A DNA stretch of 39,005 nucleotides from the NCBI GenBank assembly GCA_963976695.1, contig CAXBMB010000034.1, positions 1-39,005 on the forward strand. The letters are read 5' to 3'. The notes under the pieces were generated by a model. It did not search any database and was not told the origin of the DNA. It saw nothing but the letters and a program-made list of their open reading frames with translations. The translations under genes and the position numbers were made by a program. This DNA is from CAXBMB01 sp963976695. Its GTDB lineage: Bacteria > Pseudomonadota > Alphaproteobacteria > Kiloniellales > DSM-21159. Positions 23,932-31,983 of this stretch are shown one piece after another. Each line of letters starts with the position of its first letter. Position 1 is the first letter of the stretch.

Positions 23932-24147
23932 CGGCAGACACTCAGTTCCAAACCCAGGTAACGCAACAGACCTGGGGAAAACAATAAGCTTGGGCAATGG
24001 TGAAGCGCCCGGCAAAACGGCCGAGCCTGGGCCGCCAGTCATGCCTGGGTAACAGCCAAAGCAGGATGGGCGGCCCGGGGCAGGCTCCAGGCTGGGCGAC
24101 AGGAACCAACGCGCGGCAACCGACAGCGGGGCCGCAGAGGGAGTGCT
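23932..24147 (+). ncRNA. Candidate structured 5' leader RNA of the ABC/BKACE operon
   Basis: About 215 bases between the putative start of transcription and ATG 24148. Hairpin 1 is CCCAGGT (23953-23959) with ACCTGGG (23970-23976). Hairpin 2 is long: GAGCCTG (24023-24029) with CAGGCTC (24081-24087), stacked on GGCCGCC (24030-24036) with GGCGGCC (24069-24075), leaving a CGGGG bulge, and topped by an inner AT-CCTG/CAGGAT stem. Both loops begin with GGTAAC. No T-run is seen, and no known riboswitch class is recognised. It could be an attenuator, a translational control element, or only mRNA-stabilising structure. Confidence 0.4.
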
Positions 24148-25023
24148 ATGGCGTCAATCGATCAAAGAGACAATGTCTGGCGGCCATGGGGCTTGTTGTC
24201 GCCGGCCTTGACCGTGATCCTTTTTCTGCTCGTCATCCCGGTTGCCTTTATCCTGGTCTATTCCTTTTGGCTGCGCAGCGCCACCGGCGCCGATCTGGTG
24301 GGTTTCCACCTGGACAACTGGCTGGAGGTGCTGACCGACCCGTTCTACCGGAACATTCTGGCCTTCACCATCTGGATCGCTTTCGCGACGACGGTGATCT
24401 GTGCGCTGATCGGGTATATTCCAGCCTATTTTATCGCCACCACGCGCTTTCCGAACAAAACCTTCCTGCTGCTGTTGCTGATGCTGCCCTTCTGGATCAG
24501 CTACATCATCCGAACCATGTCCTGGATCAACATTCTGGGGTCCAGCGGTATTGTGAACACCACTTTGCTGTGGCTCGGGGTGATCACGGAGCCGATCCAG
24601 ATGCTTTACAATCAGTGGACGGTGATCATCGGGCTGGTCCACTTCCTGCTCCCGTTCATGATCCTCAACATTTACGTCAGCCTTGAGGGCATCGACCGCA
24701 ACCTGGGCGAGGCGGCGCGCTCGCTGGGCTGCACCGAATGGCAGGCGTTCAAGGAAGTCACCCTGCCGCTGTCGCTGCCCGGGCTCGCCGCCGGCGCGCT
24801 GCTGAGCTTCGTGCTGGCGGCTGGCACCTATATCACGCCGCTGGTGCTTGGCGGTCCCACCGACGCGATGTTCGCCAACCTGGTTTTCGAGGCGATCATC
24901 ACCCAGTTGAACTGGCCGCTGGGGTCGGCGCTGTCGTTGGCGCTGTTGGTTCTGCTGGGCTGTGTGGTGGCGGTCTACAATCGATTTGTCGGCATGGCGC
25001 AAATCGCCAAGAGCTTCGGATAG
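24148..25023 (+). CDS. ABC transporter permease, PotB-like
   Basis: A 291-aa inner-membrane protein with six predicted helices and the EAA loop GEAARSLGCTEWQAFKEVTLPLSLPG that docks on the ATPase. FWISYIIRTMSWINILG is the conserved segment of spermidine/putrescine-type permeases. AGAGGGAG lies upstream of ATG 24148. First gene of a six-gene operon; the second permease starts 16 bases after its stop. The cargo is probably a polyamine, amino acid or opine-like amine. Confidence 0.92.
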   Translation: MASIDQRDNVWRPWGLLSPALTVILFLLVIPVAFILVYSFWLRSATGADLVGFHLDNWLEVLTDPFYRNILAFTIWIAFATTVICALIGYIPAYFIATTRFPNKTFLLLLLMLPFWISYIIRTMSWINILGSSGIVNTTLLWLGVITEPIQMLYNQWTVIIGLVHFLLPFMILNIYVSLEGIDRNLGEAARSLGCTEWQAFKEVTLPLSLPGLAAGALLSFVLAAGTYITPLVLGGPTDAMFANLVFEAIITQLNWPLGSALSLALLVLLGCVVAVYNRFVGMAQIAKSFG

Positions 25024-25039
25024 GGGAGGGAACAAGATC

Positions 25040-25822
25040 ATGCTGTCTGGCTGGAGCCTGATCCGATTGGGAACGATCCTGATCTATCTCTTTCTCTTCG
25101 CCCCGGTGGCGGTGGTGGTTCTGCTGTCCTTCAACGCCAGCCAGTTCGGCGCTTTTCCCATGGAGGGGTTAAGTCTGCGCTGGTTTGCGGCGCTGTGGCA
25201 AAACGATGCGATTGTCCGCGCGTTCAAGACCTCCCTGCTGCTGGGAAGCTTGACGGCGGTCATCTCGACGACCTTGGGGGTGATGGGATCGCTGGCCATG
25301 GTGCGCTATGACTTTCCCGGCAAGGGCTTGATCGCCACCGTGCTGATCGCCCCGATCCTGGTGCCCGAAGTGGTGTTGGCGGTGGCGCTGCTGCTGTTCC
25401 TCGGGGCCATCGGCGTGCCCAAAAGCTTCCCGCTGCTGCTGGCCGGCCACGTGGTCTTCACCCTGCCGTTCGTGGTGTTGGTGGTGCAGGCCCGTCTGGT
25501 GTCGATCAAGCGCGAATACGAGGAAGCGGCGATGAGCCTGGGGGCCAGTCCGCTGCAGAGCTTTTTCCAGATCACCCTGCCGCTGATTCTGCCGGCCGTG
25601 CTGGCCGGGGCGCTGTTCGCCTTCACCATCTCCTTCGACGACATTACCGGAACGCTATTCTGGAAGCCCGGCGGCGTGGAGACCGTGCCGACGCAGATCT
25701 TCGCCATGCTGCGCAACTCGATCTCGCCGGAAATCAATGCCCTGGGGACGGTGATGATCGTGATGACCGTGGCGCTGCCGCTGCTGGGGGCGGCCGTGGC
25801 CCGTGGCATGGGTCGAAGATAA
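25040..25822 (+). CDS. ABC transporter permease, PotC-like
   Basis: A 260-aa inner-membrane protein with six helices; LLSFNASQFGAFPMEGLSLRWF and EEAAMSLGASPLQSFFQITLPL (EAA loop region) are PotC hallmarks. ATG 25040 has GGGGAGGG 9 nt upstream; the longer frame from 24962 overlaps the first permease. Forms the transport channel with the PotB-like protein. Confidence 0.92.
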   Translation: MLSGWSLIRLGTILIYLFLFAPVAVVVLLSFNASQFGAFPMEGLSLRWFAALWQNDAIVRAFKTSLLLGSLTAVISTTLGVMGSLAMVRYDFPGKGLIATVLIAPILVPEVVLAVALLLFLGAIGVPKSFPLLLAGHVVFTLPFVVLVVQARLVSIKREYEEAAMSLGASPLQSFFQITLPLILPAVLAGALFAFTISFDDITGTLFWKPGGVETVPTQIFAMLRNSISPEINALGTVMIVMTVALPLLGAAVARGMGRR

Positions 25823-25936
25823 CCGAATTGATCGCACAACGATTGCGGCACGTCGGACGGGATTGAGATCGCATCCTTCGGCGACGTTGAAAAAAACACC
25901 CGAAAACTGCGAGCCAACGAGAAGGAAGAATGAACA

Positions 25937-27088
25937 ATGGACGACAGCAAAAGATACAGCAGGCTTCTGGAGAGGTACCGCGACGGCAATCTCGAGCGTC
26001 GCACATTCCTGGGGTTGATCGGCGCCGCCGGTGTGGCCGCCGGCGTGACCGGCGGGCCCTTCTCTGGCTTCAACAAGGCCTTTGCCGCCACGCCGGATCA
26101 GGTCCGGTTCGACGGCTGGGGCGGGGTCGTTTCCGACGCCTTCCGGAAATACGCCTTCACGCCCTACACTGAAAAAACCGGCATCAAGGTTGTCGACGGC
26201 ACCTTTGGCGGCGCCGATGAATATCTCTCCCGCGTCAAGGCGAGCCAGCCCGGCGAGTATAACATCGCCCACCTGTCCGGGGCCTTCGACTATGTCCGCT
26301 ACGACGGATTGGGCCTGTCGTCGGTGCTGAACGAGAACAACATCCCCAACTTGAAGAACGTCATCGTCGCGCTGCAGGATGTCTTCCGCAAGGTGACCAA
26401 CGGCACGCTTTCGGCCGTGCCCTACGACTACGGCACCACCGGACTGGCCTATAACCGCAAGTACATTTCCGACGAAGAAATGAAGGCTAAGGGCGCCAGC
26501 ATCCTGATTGACCCGGCCTACAAGGGCAAGATCGGCGGCTGGGGAGAATGGAAGACGCGGATCTGGTACGCGGCCCTGCAAAGCGGTCAAAATCCAAACG
26601 ATATCAATGATATAGAGGCGATTTGGGACGCCATCCGCACGCACCGCGACCTGGCGCTGAAGTATTGGGGGTCGGGCGCTGAGCTGATGAGCCTGCTGGC
26701 GGAAGAGGAGATCTACGTCACCGAGGGCTGGTCGGGCCGGATCAAGGCGCTGCAGGAGCAGGGCCACGACATCGGCTACTACGATCCCCCCGGCGGCCTG
26801 GGCTGGCAGGAATGCCTCTTCGTCATCAAGGGCAGCCCGATGGCGGCCAGCGAGGAGCTGTTGAACTTCATGCTGGCGCCGGAGGTGGCGATCGCCGTGG
26901 CGGAGGGTCAGAACTACCCGCCGTCGCTGGATCCGACCAAGGTTCAACTCAGCGACAAGATCGCCGGCCTGCCGGCCTTCGACCCGAGCGGCACCCTGAG
27001 CGGCCTGAACTTCTTCGATCCGCCCTACTGGAATAGCAATGAGGCGGACTGGTCGAAGAAATTCGGCCGGGTGCAAAAGGGTTACTAG
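25937..27088 (+). CDS. ABC transporter solute-binding protein, PotD-like, Tat-exported
   Basis: A 383-aa periplasmic binding protein. The signal has a twin arginine in LERRTFLGLIGAAGVAAG (residues 19-36) with cleavage near AFA-AT (about residue 50), so export is probably folded via Tat, unusual but known for this family. The mature part shows FDGWGGVVSDAFRKYAFTPYTEKTGIKV and the PotD-type AVPYDYGTTGLAYNRK and VTEGWSGRIKALQEQG. ATG 25937 follows GAAGGAAG. Downstream lies a very strong stem-loop. The ligand is not evident; the aminotransferase and BKACE genes suggest an amine or amino acid. Confidence 0.9.
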   Translation: MDDSKRYSRLLERYRDGNLERRTFLGLIGAAGVAAGVTGGPFSGFNKAFAATPDQVRFDGWGGVVSDAFRKYAFTPYTEKTGIKVVDGTFGGADEYLSRVKASQPGEYNIAHLSGAFDYVRYDGLGLSSVLNENNIPNLKNVIVALQDVFRKVTNGTLSAVPYDYGTTGLAYNRKYISDEEMKAKGASILIDPAYKGKIGGWGEWKTRIWYAALQSGQNPNDINDIEAIWDAIRTHRDLALKYWGSGAELMSLLAEEEIYVTEGWSGRIKALQEQGHDIGYYDPPGGLGWQECLFVIKGSPMAASEELLNFMLAPEVAIAVAEGQNYPPSLDPTKVQLSDKIAGLPAFDPSGTLSGLNFFDPPYWNSNEADWSKKFGRVQKGY

Positions 27089-27139
27089 GGTACGATCAAT
27101 GGAGAAAGAAGCGCTGCGCGCTTCGATTCTAAGCGCTGT

Positions 27140-27175
27140 CCGCGGGGCAACCACCGGCCGATGGTTGCCCCGCGG
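27140..27175 (+). other. 14-bp perfect intercistronic stem-loop
   Basis: CCGCGGGGCAACCA (27140-27153) pairs perfectly with TGGTTGCCCCGCGG (27162-27175) around an 8-nt loop; no T-run follows. It lies after the binding-protein gene and before the ATPase gene, the place where mRNA-stabilising hairpins raise binding-protein yield over the rest of the operon. Confidence 0.8.
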
Positions 27176-27200
27176 CGGGCTTGCGTAAAGGGAGACGGCT

Positions 27201-28313
27201 TTGACCAACGGCGCGAACCATACGGTCGAACTGATCGGTGTCGAGAAACGATTTGGTGACTTCGTCGCCGTGCACAAGACCGACCTGGCCATTGAGGAGG
27301 GGTCTTTCCTGACGTTGCTGGGGCCGTCGGGCTGTGGCAAAACCACGACGCTGCGGATGATTGCCGGATTGGCCGGGATCACCGAAGGCGAAATTCGCAT
27401 CAAGGGCAATCGCGTAAATGACCTGCCGATCCACAAGCGCAACCTGGGCATCGTCTTTCAAAACTATGCGCTGTTTCCGCACAAAACGGTCTACGACAAC
27501 GTCGCCTTCGGACTGAAACACCGACAGGTCGCCGCCGAGGAAATTCGCCAGCGGGTGGGCGCGGCGCTGGACCTGGTGCAGCTTCCCCAGGTCGGGGATC
27601 GCATGCCGAACCAGTTGTCCGGCGGTCAGCAGCAGCGTATCGCGCTGGCCCGCGCCATTGTCGTGCGCCCCGACGTGCTGCTGCTCGACGAGCCGCTGTC
27701 GGCGCTGGACGCCAACCTGCGCGAGGACATGCGGGTGGAACTGAAACGCATTCAGCACAGCCTGGGCATCACCACGGTGTTCGTGACCCACGACCAGTCG
27801 GAGGCGCTGGCCCTGTCCGACCGCGTCGTGGTGATGAACCGGGGACGAATCGAACAGGTCGCCACGCCGGAAGAGGTCTACAACCGCCCGGCGTCGGAGT
27901 TCGTCGCATCTTTTCTGGGCAATTCCAACATCCTGACGGCGACGGTGCTGGAGGTTGCGCCGGGCAAGGCCAAGATCGAGGTCGCCGGCCTGGGCGTGCT
28001 GATGGCGGCGGTGGAGAGCGCCGACCGCCGCCAGCTGCGTGGCGGCGCGCAGGTCAAGATCTCGATCCGCGCGGAAAAGCTCGCGCTCGATCCCGTCGGC
28101 GCACAGCTCAATTCGTCGGAGGACCTGGCGACCACAGGGCTGCGCGGCCGGGTTACCGCCGTCGACTACCAGGGGCAGGTGGCGCGCTACTTTCTCCAGG
28201 TGGGCGATCACAAGCTGCAAGCCATCAACCCAATTGACGAGCACCCGGTGCCGGAGGGCGAAGAGGTCGCGATCCGGGTCCGCACCCGTGACTGCATTGT
28301 GCTGCCCGCCTAA
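27201..28313 (+). CDS. ABC transporter ATP-binding protein, PotA-like
   Basis: A 370-aa ATPase that powers uptake. Walker A GPSGCGKTTT (residues 43-52), Q-loop FQNYALFPHKTV, signature LSGGQQQR, Walker B VLLLDEPLSALD and switch His in FVTHDQSEA are all intact, followed by a C-terminal TOBE-type regulatory domain (from about residue 240). The start is TTG 27201, supported by AAGGGAG 6 nt upstream and by the normal family N-terminus right after it. The next gene begins 6 bases after its stop. Confidence 0.94.
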   Translation: MTNGANHTVELIGVEKRFGDFVAVHKTDLAIEEGSFLTLLGPSGCGKTTTLRMIAGLAGITEGEIRIKGNRVNDLPIHKRNLGIVFQNYALFPHKTVYDNVAFGLKHRQVAAEEIRQRVGAALDLVQLPQVGDRMPNQLSGGQQQRIALARAIVVRPDVLLLDEPLSALDANLREDMRVELKRIQHSLGITTVFVTHDQSEALALSDRVVVMNRGRIEQVATPEEVYNRPASEFVASFLGNSNILTATVLEVAPGKAKIEVAGLGVLMAAVESADRRQLRGGAQVKISIRAEKLALDPVGAQLNSSEDLATTGLRGRVTAVDYQGQVARYFLQVGDHKLQAINPIDEHPVPEGEEVAIRVRTRDCIVLPA

Positions 28314-28319
28314 CCCTGA

Positions 28320-29693
28320 ATGGCGTCTGTCATGTGTAAAGCCAACGAACGACCGCCCTCCCACCTGTTCTATCAGAGCCGCCAACGGCGGCCGCTGCTC
28401 GACCGGGGCGCGGGGGTCTATCTCTACGATGTCGATGGCAATGCCTATCTGGACGGCGCCAGCGGCGCGATGGTGGCGAACATCGGCTACTCCAATCCGC
28501 GCGTGCTGGCGGCGATGCGCCGCCAGATGGAAAAGGCCACCTTCGGCTATCGGCTGCACTTCGAAAATGAGCCGGCGGAGCGGCTGGCCGAACAGACCGC
28601 GCGCCGCCTGCCCGCCGGGCTTGATCGGGTGTTCTTCGTTTCCGGCGGCTCGGAAGCGGTTGAAAGCTGCCTCAAGCTGGCCCGGCAGTACGCCCTGGCG
28701 ATCGGCGAGAGCCAGCGCTGGAAGGTGATCTCGCGCTATCCGTCCTATCATGGGGCGACGCTGGGCGCGCTATCGGTCACCGGCATGACCAACATGACCG
28801 CGCCCTTCGCGCCGATGATGCGGCAAATGCCGAAGATTCCAGCGCCGACCTGTTATCTGGACCGGGATGATCTCAGTCCGCAGGACCGTGGCCTGCGCTA
28901 TGCCGAGATGCTGGGCGAGGCGATCCGCCGGGAAGGCCCGGAGACGGTGCTGGCCTTTCTGGTGGAGCCGATCGGCGGCGCGGCGACCGGCGCTCTGGTT
29001 CCGCCTGACAGTTATCTGCCGCGCGTTCGCGAGATTTGCGACCAATACGGCGTGCTGCTGATCTATGACGAGGTCATGACCGGTGCCGGGCGAACCGGTA
29101 AATTTCTCGGCGGTGATCATTGGCCGGCGGCGCGGCCCGACATCGTCGCGCTGTCAAAGGGTTTCGCGGCGGGCTATGCGCCGCTGGGCGCGATGGTCGC
29201 CGACGACCGGCTGGTGCAGCCGGTGCTGGACGGCGGCGGCTTCGTTCACGGCTACACCTATGCCGGAAATCCACTGGCCTGCGCCGCCGGGCTGGCGGTG
29301 CTGGCGGAAATCGAACGCCAGAATCTGGTGGCACGCGCCCAACAGATGGGCGACCTGCTGCAGTCCGAGCTACGGGGGCTGATGGGGCGCTATCCCTTCA
29401 TCGGCGACGTGCGCGGCAAGGGGCTGCTGCTGGCCTTTGAACTGGTGGCGGACCGGGAGACCATGGCCCCGCTGCCGGCGGAAAAAGCCGCGTTCGTCGA
29501 GTTGGTGGAGCAGGCCTACGCCCGCAAGCTGATCATCTATTCGCGCCGGACGCGCGGCGGCGTTGACGGCGACCATTTCATGGTCTGCCCGCCGCTGATC
29601 GTCGAACGGTCTCAGATTGCCGAGATCATGGAAAAACTCACCGGCGCGCTGGATGCTTTTGCAGCCAAGGCCGGATTGCCCTTGGAGTCCTAA
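28320..29693 (+). CDS. Class III (omega) PLP-dependent aminotransferase
   Basis: A 457-aa aminotransferase moving an amino group from an omega-, beta- or poly-amine to a keto acid. GGSEAVESCLKLARQY, SYHGATLGALSVTG, D250 in IYDEVMTGAGRTGKF (PLP ring) and the Schiff-base K280 in ALSKGFAAGYAPLGAM are intact. ATG 28320 overlaps no gene and has no strong ribosome site; translation may depend on readthrough from the ATPase gene. Its stop TAA shares a base with the BKACE start (TAATG). Next to a BKACE enzyme, a beta-amino acid substrate that yields a beta-keto acid is an attractive guess. Confidence 0.93.
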   Translation: MASVMCKANERPPSHLFYQSRQRRPLLDRGAGVYLYDVDGNAYLDGASGAMVANIGYSNPRVLAAMRRQMEKATFGYRLHFENEPAERLAEQTARRLPAGLDRVFFVSGGSEAVESCLKLARQYALAIGESQRWKVISRYPSYHGATLGALSVTGMTNMTAPFAPMMRQMPKIPAPTCYLDRDDLSPQDRGLRYAEMLGEAIRREGPETVLAFLVEPIGGAATGALVPPDSYLPRVREICDQYGVLLIYDEVMTGAGRTGKFLGGDHWPAARPDIVALSKGFAAGYAPLGAMVADDRLVQPVLDGGGFVHGYTYAGNPLACAAGLAVLAEIERQNLVARAQQMGDLLQSELRGLMGRYPFIGDVRGKGLLLAFELVADRETMAPLPAEKAAFVELVEQAYARKLIIYSRRTRGGVDGDHFMVCPPLIVERSQIAEIMEKLTGALDAFAAKAGLPLES

Positions 29694-30622
29694 TGCCCCG
29701 ATCGGTCATCATTACCTGCGCCGTCACCGGATCCGTTCATACGCCCAGCATGAGCCCCCACCTTCCGATCACGCCCGACGACATCGCCAGCCAGGCGATC
29801 GAGGCGGCGGAGGCCGGCGCGGCGATCCTGCATCTGCATGCCCGCGATCCGCGCGACGGCCGACCGTCGCCCGATCCAGAGCTGTTCGGCGCGTTCCTGC
29901 CGCGCATCAAACAGAACAGCGCGGCGGTGGTGAACATCACCACCGGGGGCGGCGCCACCATGACGGTGGAACAGCGCATGCTGGCGGCGCTGACCCATCG
30001 CCCGGAGATGTGTTCGCTCAACATGGGCACCATGAACTTTGGGTTGTTCCCGGCGCTCGACAAGAAGATCGATTTCAAACACGCTTGGGAGGCCCCGTTT
30101 CTCGAGGGGACCCGTGATTTCATTTTCAAGAATACCTTCCGCGACATTGAAACCGCCCTGGAGCGGCTGGGGCGTGAGCAGGGCGTGCGTTTCGAGTTCG
30201 AATGCTACGATGTCGGCCACCTCTACAGCCTGAAGCATTTCGTCGACCGCGCGCTGGTGCGGCCGCCCTACTTTATCCAATTCGTTCTGGGGGTGCTGGG
30301 GGGCATCGGCGCCGAGCGGGAAAACCTGGTCTTCATGAAACAGACCGCTGATCGGCTGTTCGGGTCCGACTATGAATTCTCGGTTCTCGGCGCCGGCCGC
30401 CACCAAATGCCGCTGGCCGCCATGTCGCTGGCCATGGGCGGCAATGTTCGGGTCGGCCTGGAGGACAGCCTGACCCTGGGGCCGGGCCAACTGGCGCACA
30501 GCAACGCCGCCCAGGTGCGGCAGGTGCGCAAGATCGTCGAGGGCCTGTCGCTGGAGATCGCCAGCCCGGCCGAGGCGCGCCAGCGCCTCGATCTGAAGGG
30601 CGGCGACGCCGTCGGCTTCTGA
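29693..30622 (+). CDS. BKACE family beta-keto acid cleavage enzyme (DUF849)
   Basis: A 309-aa TIM-barrel enzyme. Known members cleave a beta-keto acid with acetyl-CoA into acetoacetate and a CoA ester. Zinc ligands H47 and H49 (LHLHARDP) and E257 (VGLEDSL) are present, as is the SLNMGTMNF segment. The beta-keto substrate varies by subfamily and cannot be read here. It is coupled to the aminotransferase (TAATG, 29691-29695) and ends the operon, fitting uptake, transamination and cleavage as one route. Confidence 0.92.
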   Translation: MPRSVIITCAVTGSVHTPSMSPHLPITPDDIASQAIEAAEAGAAILHLHARDPRDGRPSPDPELFGAFLPRIKQNSAAVVNITTGGGATMTVEQRMLAALTHRPEMCSLNMGTMNFGLFPALDKKIDFKHAWEAPFLEGTRDFIFKNTFRDIETALERLGREQGVRFEFECYDVGHLYSLKHFVDRALVRPPYFIQFVLGVLGGIGAERENLVFMKQTADRLFGSDYEFSVLGAGRHQMPLAAMSLAMGGNVRVGLEDSLTLGPGQLAHSNAAQVRQVRKIVEGLSLEIASPAEARQRLDLKGGDAVGF

Positions 30623-30709
30623 GCGGTCGGCCCCGCAAGGCGCGGCGCGCGATAACGCGGTGCAAGCGGCGGTGTCCCGCCCTGGGGTCACTCTGGCGTC
30701 ACTCTGGAG

Positions 30710-31879
30710 TCAGGGGAGAATTTCGAAGTTGTCGAGATACTTCTGGCTGAGGGTTAGGCCCAAGCCGGGCCGGTTGTCATCCAGATCGATAAAGCCGTCC
30801 TTGGCGTCGGGTTCGCCCTCGAAGATATACCAGAACAGTTCGTTGCCGATTTCCACCGGGTGGATCGGGAAATACTCGGCGATCGGGCAGTTGAGGTTGG
30901 CCATGGTCAGGTGGAAGTTGTGCATCTGTCCGGCGTGGGGAACCACCGGCACCTGATAGGCCTCGGCCAGGGCATTGATCTTCTGCGCGGCAGTGATGCC
31001 GCCAACGCGATTGGTGTCGTATTGCACGACGCTGACCGCTTTCATGTCCAACAGCTGGCGGAACCCGAACAGCGAGAACTCATGCTCCCCGCCCGAGATC
31101 GGAATCGGACCGGCGTTCAATTCGGCGTAGCCGTGCATGTCGTCGGCGATCACCGGCTCCTCCAGCCAGCGCGGTTCGTACTTCACCAGCTTGGGCAGCA
31201 TGCGTTTGGTATATTCCAGGTTCCAGCCCATGTAGCATTCAAGCATCAGGTCGCGATCGTATCCGATCACCTCGCGCACCGCCGCGACCCGCTTAAGGTT
31301 TTCACGCACCCCTTCGGGGCCGTCCTTGGGGCCATAGCCAAAGCGCATTTTCATCATCGAATAGCCTTGGTCGACGTAGCTTTGCGCCTCGGCCTGCATG
31401 GCGTCGATGTTGTCGGCGTAAAGCTTGGAGGCGTAAACCGGGATCCGCGCCTTGGTTCGCCCGCCGAGCAGCTTAAACACCGGCTGGCCGCTGGCCTTGC
31501 CAAGGATGTCCCACAGGGCGATGTCGATGGCCGATATGGCGGTGATCCCCACGCCCTTGCGGCCCCAAGCATGGGTTTTGCGGAACATCTTCTCGAACAG
31601 GTAGTTGTAGTCCCACGGATCCTCGCCAATGCACATCGGGGCGAGATATCTGTCGATGGTTTCCTTCACCAGATGGGGGACCAGCGCGGCGTTGCCCAGT
31701 CCGACGATGCCCGTGTCGGTTTCGACCTCGACCACCAGCCATTCCAGAAAGCGATAGGAGGCCATTCCATCGCCCTTTTCAAACAGGCTGTCGCTGGCGT
31801 TGGTGCAGAAATTGGCCTGCGGTGGGACGACCTCGCCCACCCAGCGGTAGATCTTGGCGCGGATTTCCTTGATTTTCAT
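30710..31879 (-). CDS. Enolase-superfamily enzyme, L-rhamnonate dehydratase-like
   Basis: A 389-aa enzyme related to rhamnonate dehydratases: MMKMRFGYGPKDG with the catalytic-side K177, metal ligands E240 (WLEEP) and E265 (GGEHE), and D288 with H315 (VVPHAGQ) as the catalytic dyad. The first metal ligand, normally Asp in this superfamily, is Glu (E214, LMLECYMGW). It probably dehydrates an acid sugar to a 2-keto-3-deoxy acid. Its substrate is uncertain. It is third in a minus-strand run after the PdxA-like and FAH genes, separated from the FAH stop by 104 bases with a stem-loop. The BKACE gene ends convergently 87 bases away. Confidence 0.83.
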   Translation of the reverse strand: MKIKEIRAKIYRWVGEVVPPQANFCTNASDSLFEKGDGMASYRFLEWLVVEVETDTGIVGLGNAALVPHLVKETIDRYLAPMCIGEDPWDYNYLFEKMFRKTHAWGRKGVGITAISAIDIALWDILGKASGQPVFKLLGGRTKARIPVYASKLYADNIDAMQAEAQSYVDQGYSMMKMRFGYGPKDGPEGVRENLKRVAAVREVIGYDRDLMLECYMGWNLEYTKRMLPKLVKYEPRWLEEPVIADDMHGYAELNAGPIPISGGEHEFSLFGFRQLLDMKAVSVVQYDTNRVGGITAAQKINALAEAYQVPVVPHAGQMHNFHLTMANLNCPIAEYFPIHPVEIGNELFWYIFEGEPDAKDGFIDLDDNRPGLGLTLSQKYLDNFEILP

Positions 31880-31930
31880 CTCTGGCCTGTTCCATCTGTC
31901 AGGGCCGCCGGAGCGGGGGTGATTGACGTT

Positions 31931-31979
31931 TGATCGACGATAAAGTCGAAGCGCCGGACGCTTCTGTGTTGGTCGATCA
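31931..31979 (-). other. Nested stem-loop between FAH and dehydratase genes
   Basis: TGATCGAC (31931-31938) pairs with GTCGATCA (31972-31979); inside it GAAGCG (31948-31953) pairs with CGCTTC (31959-31964). No T-run. It may tune expression of the downstream dehydratase gene. Confidence 0.55.
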
Positions 31980-31983
31980 CAGG

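Noticed and set aside
25655..28751. Two long minus-strand frames (598 and 540 aa) antisense to the ABC/aminotransferase operon
   Set aside because: They cross several sense genes and their intergenic gaps, and show no domain motif; typical shadow frames of GC-rich genes.
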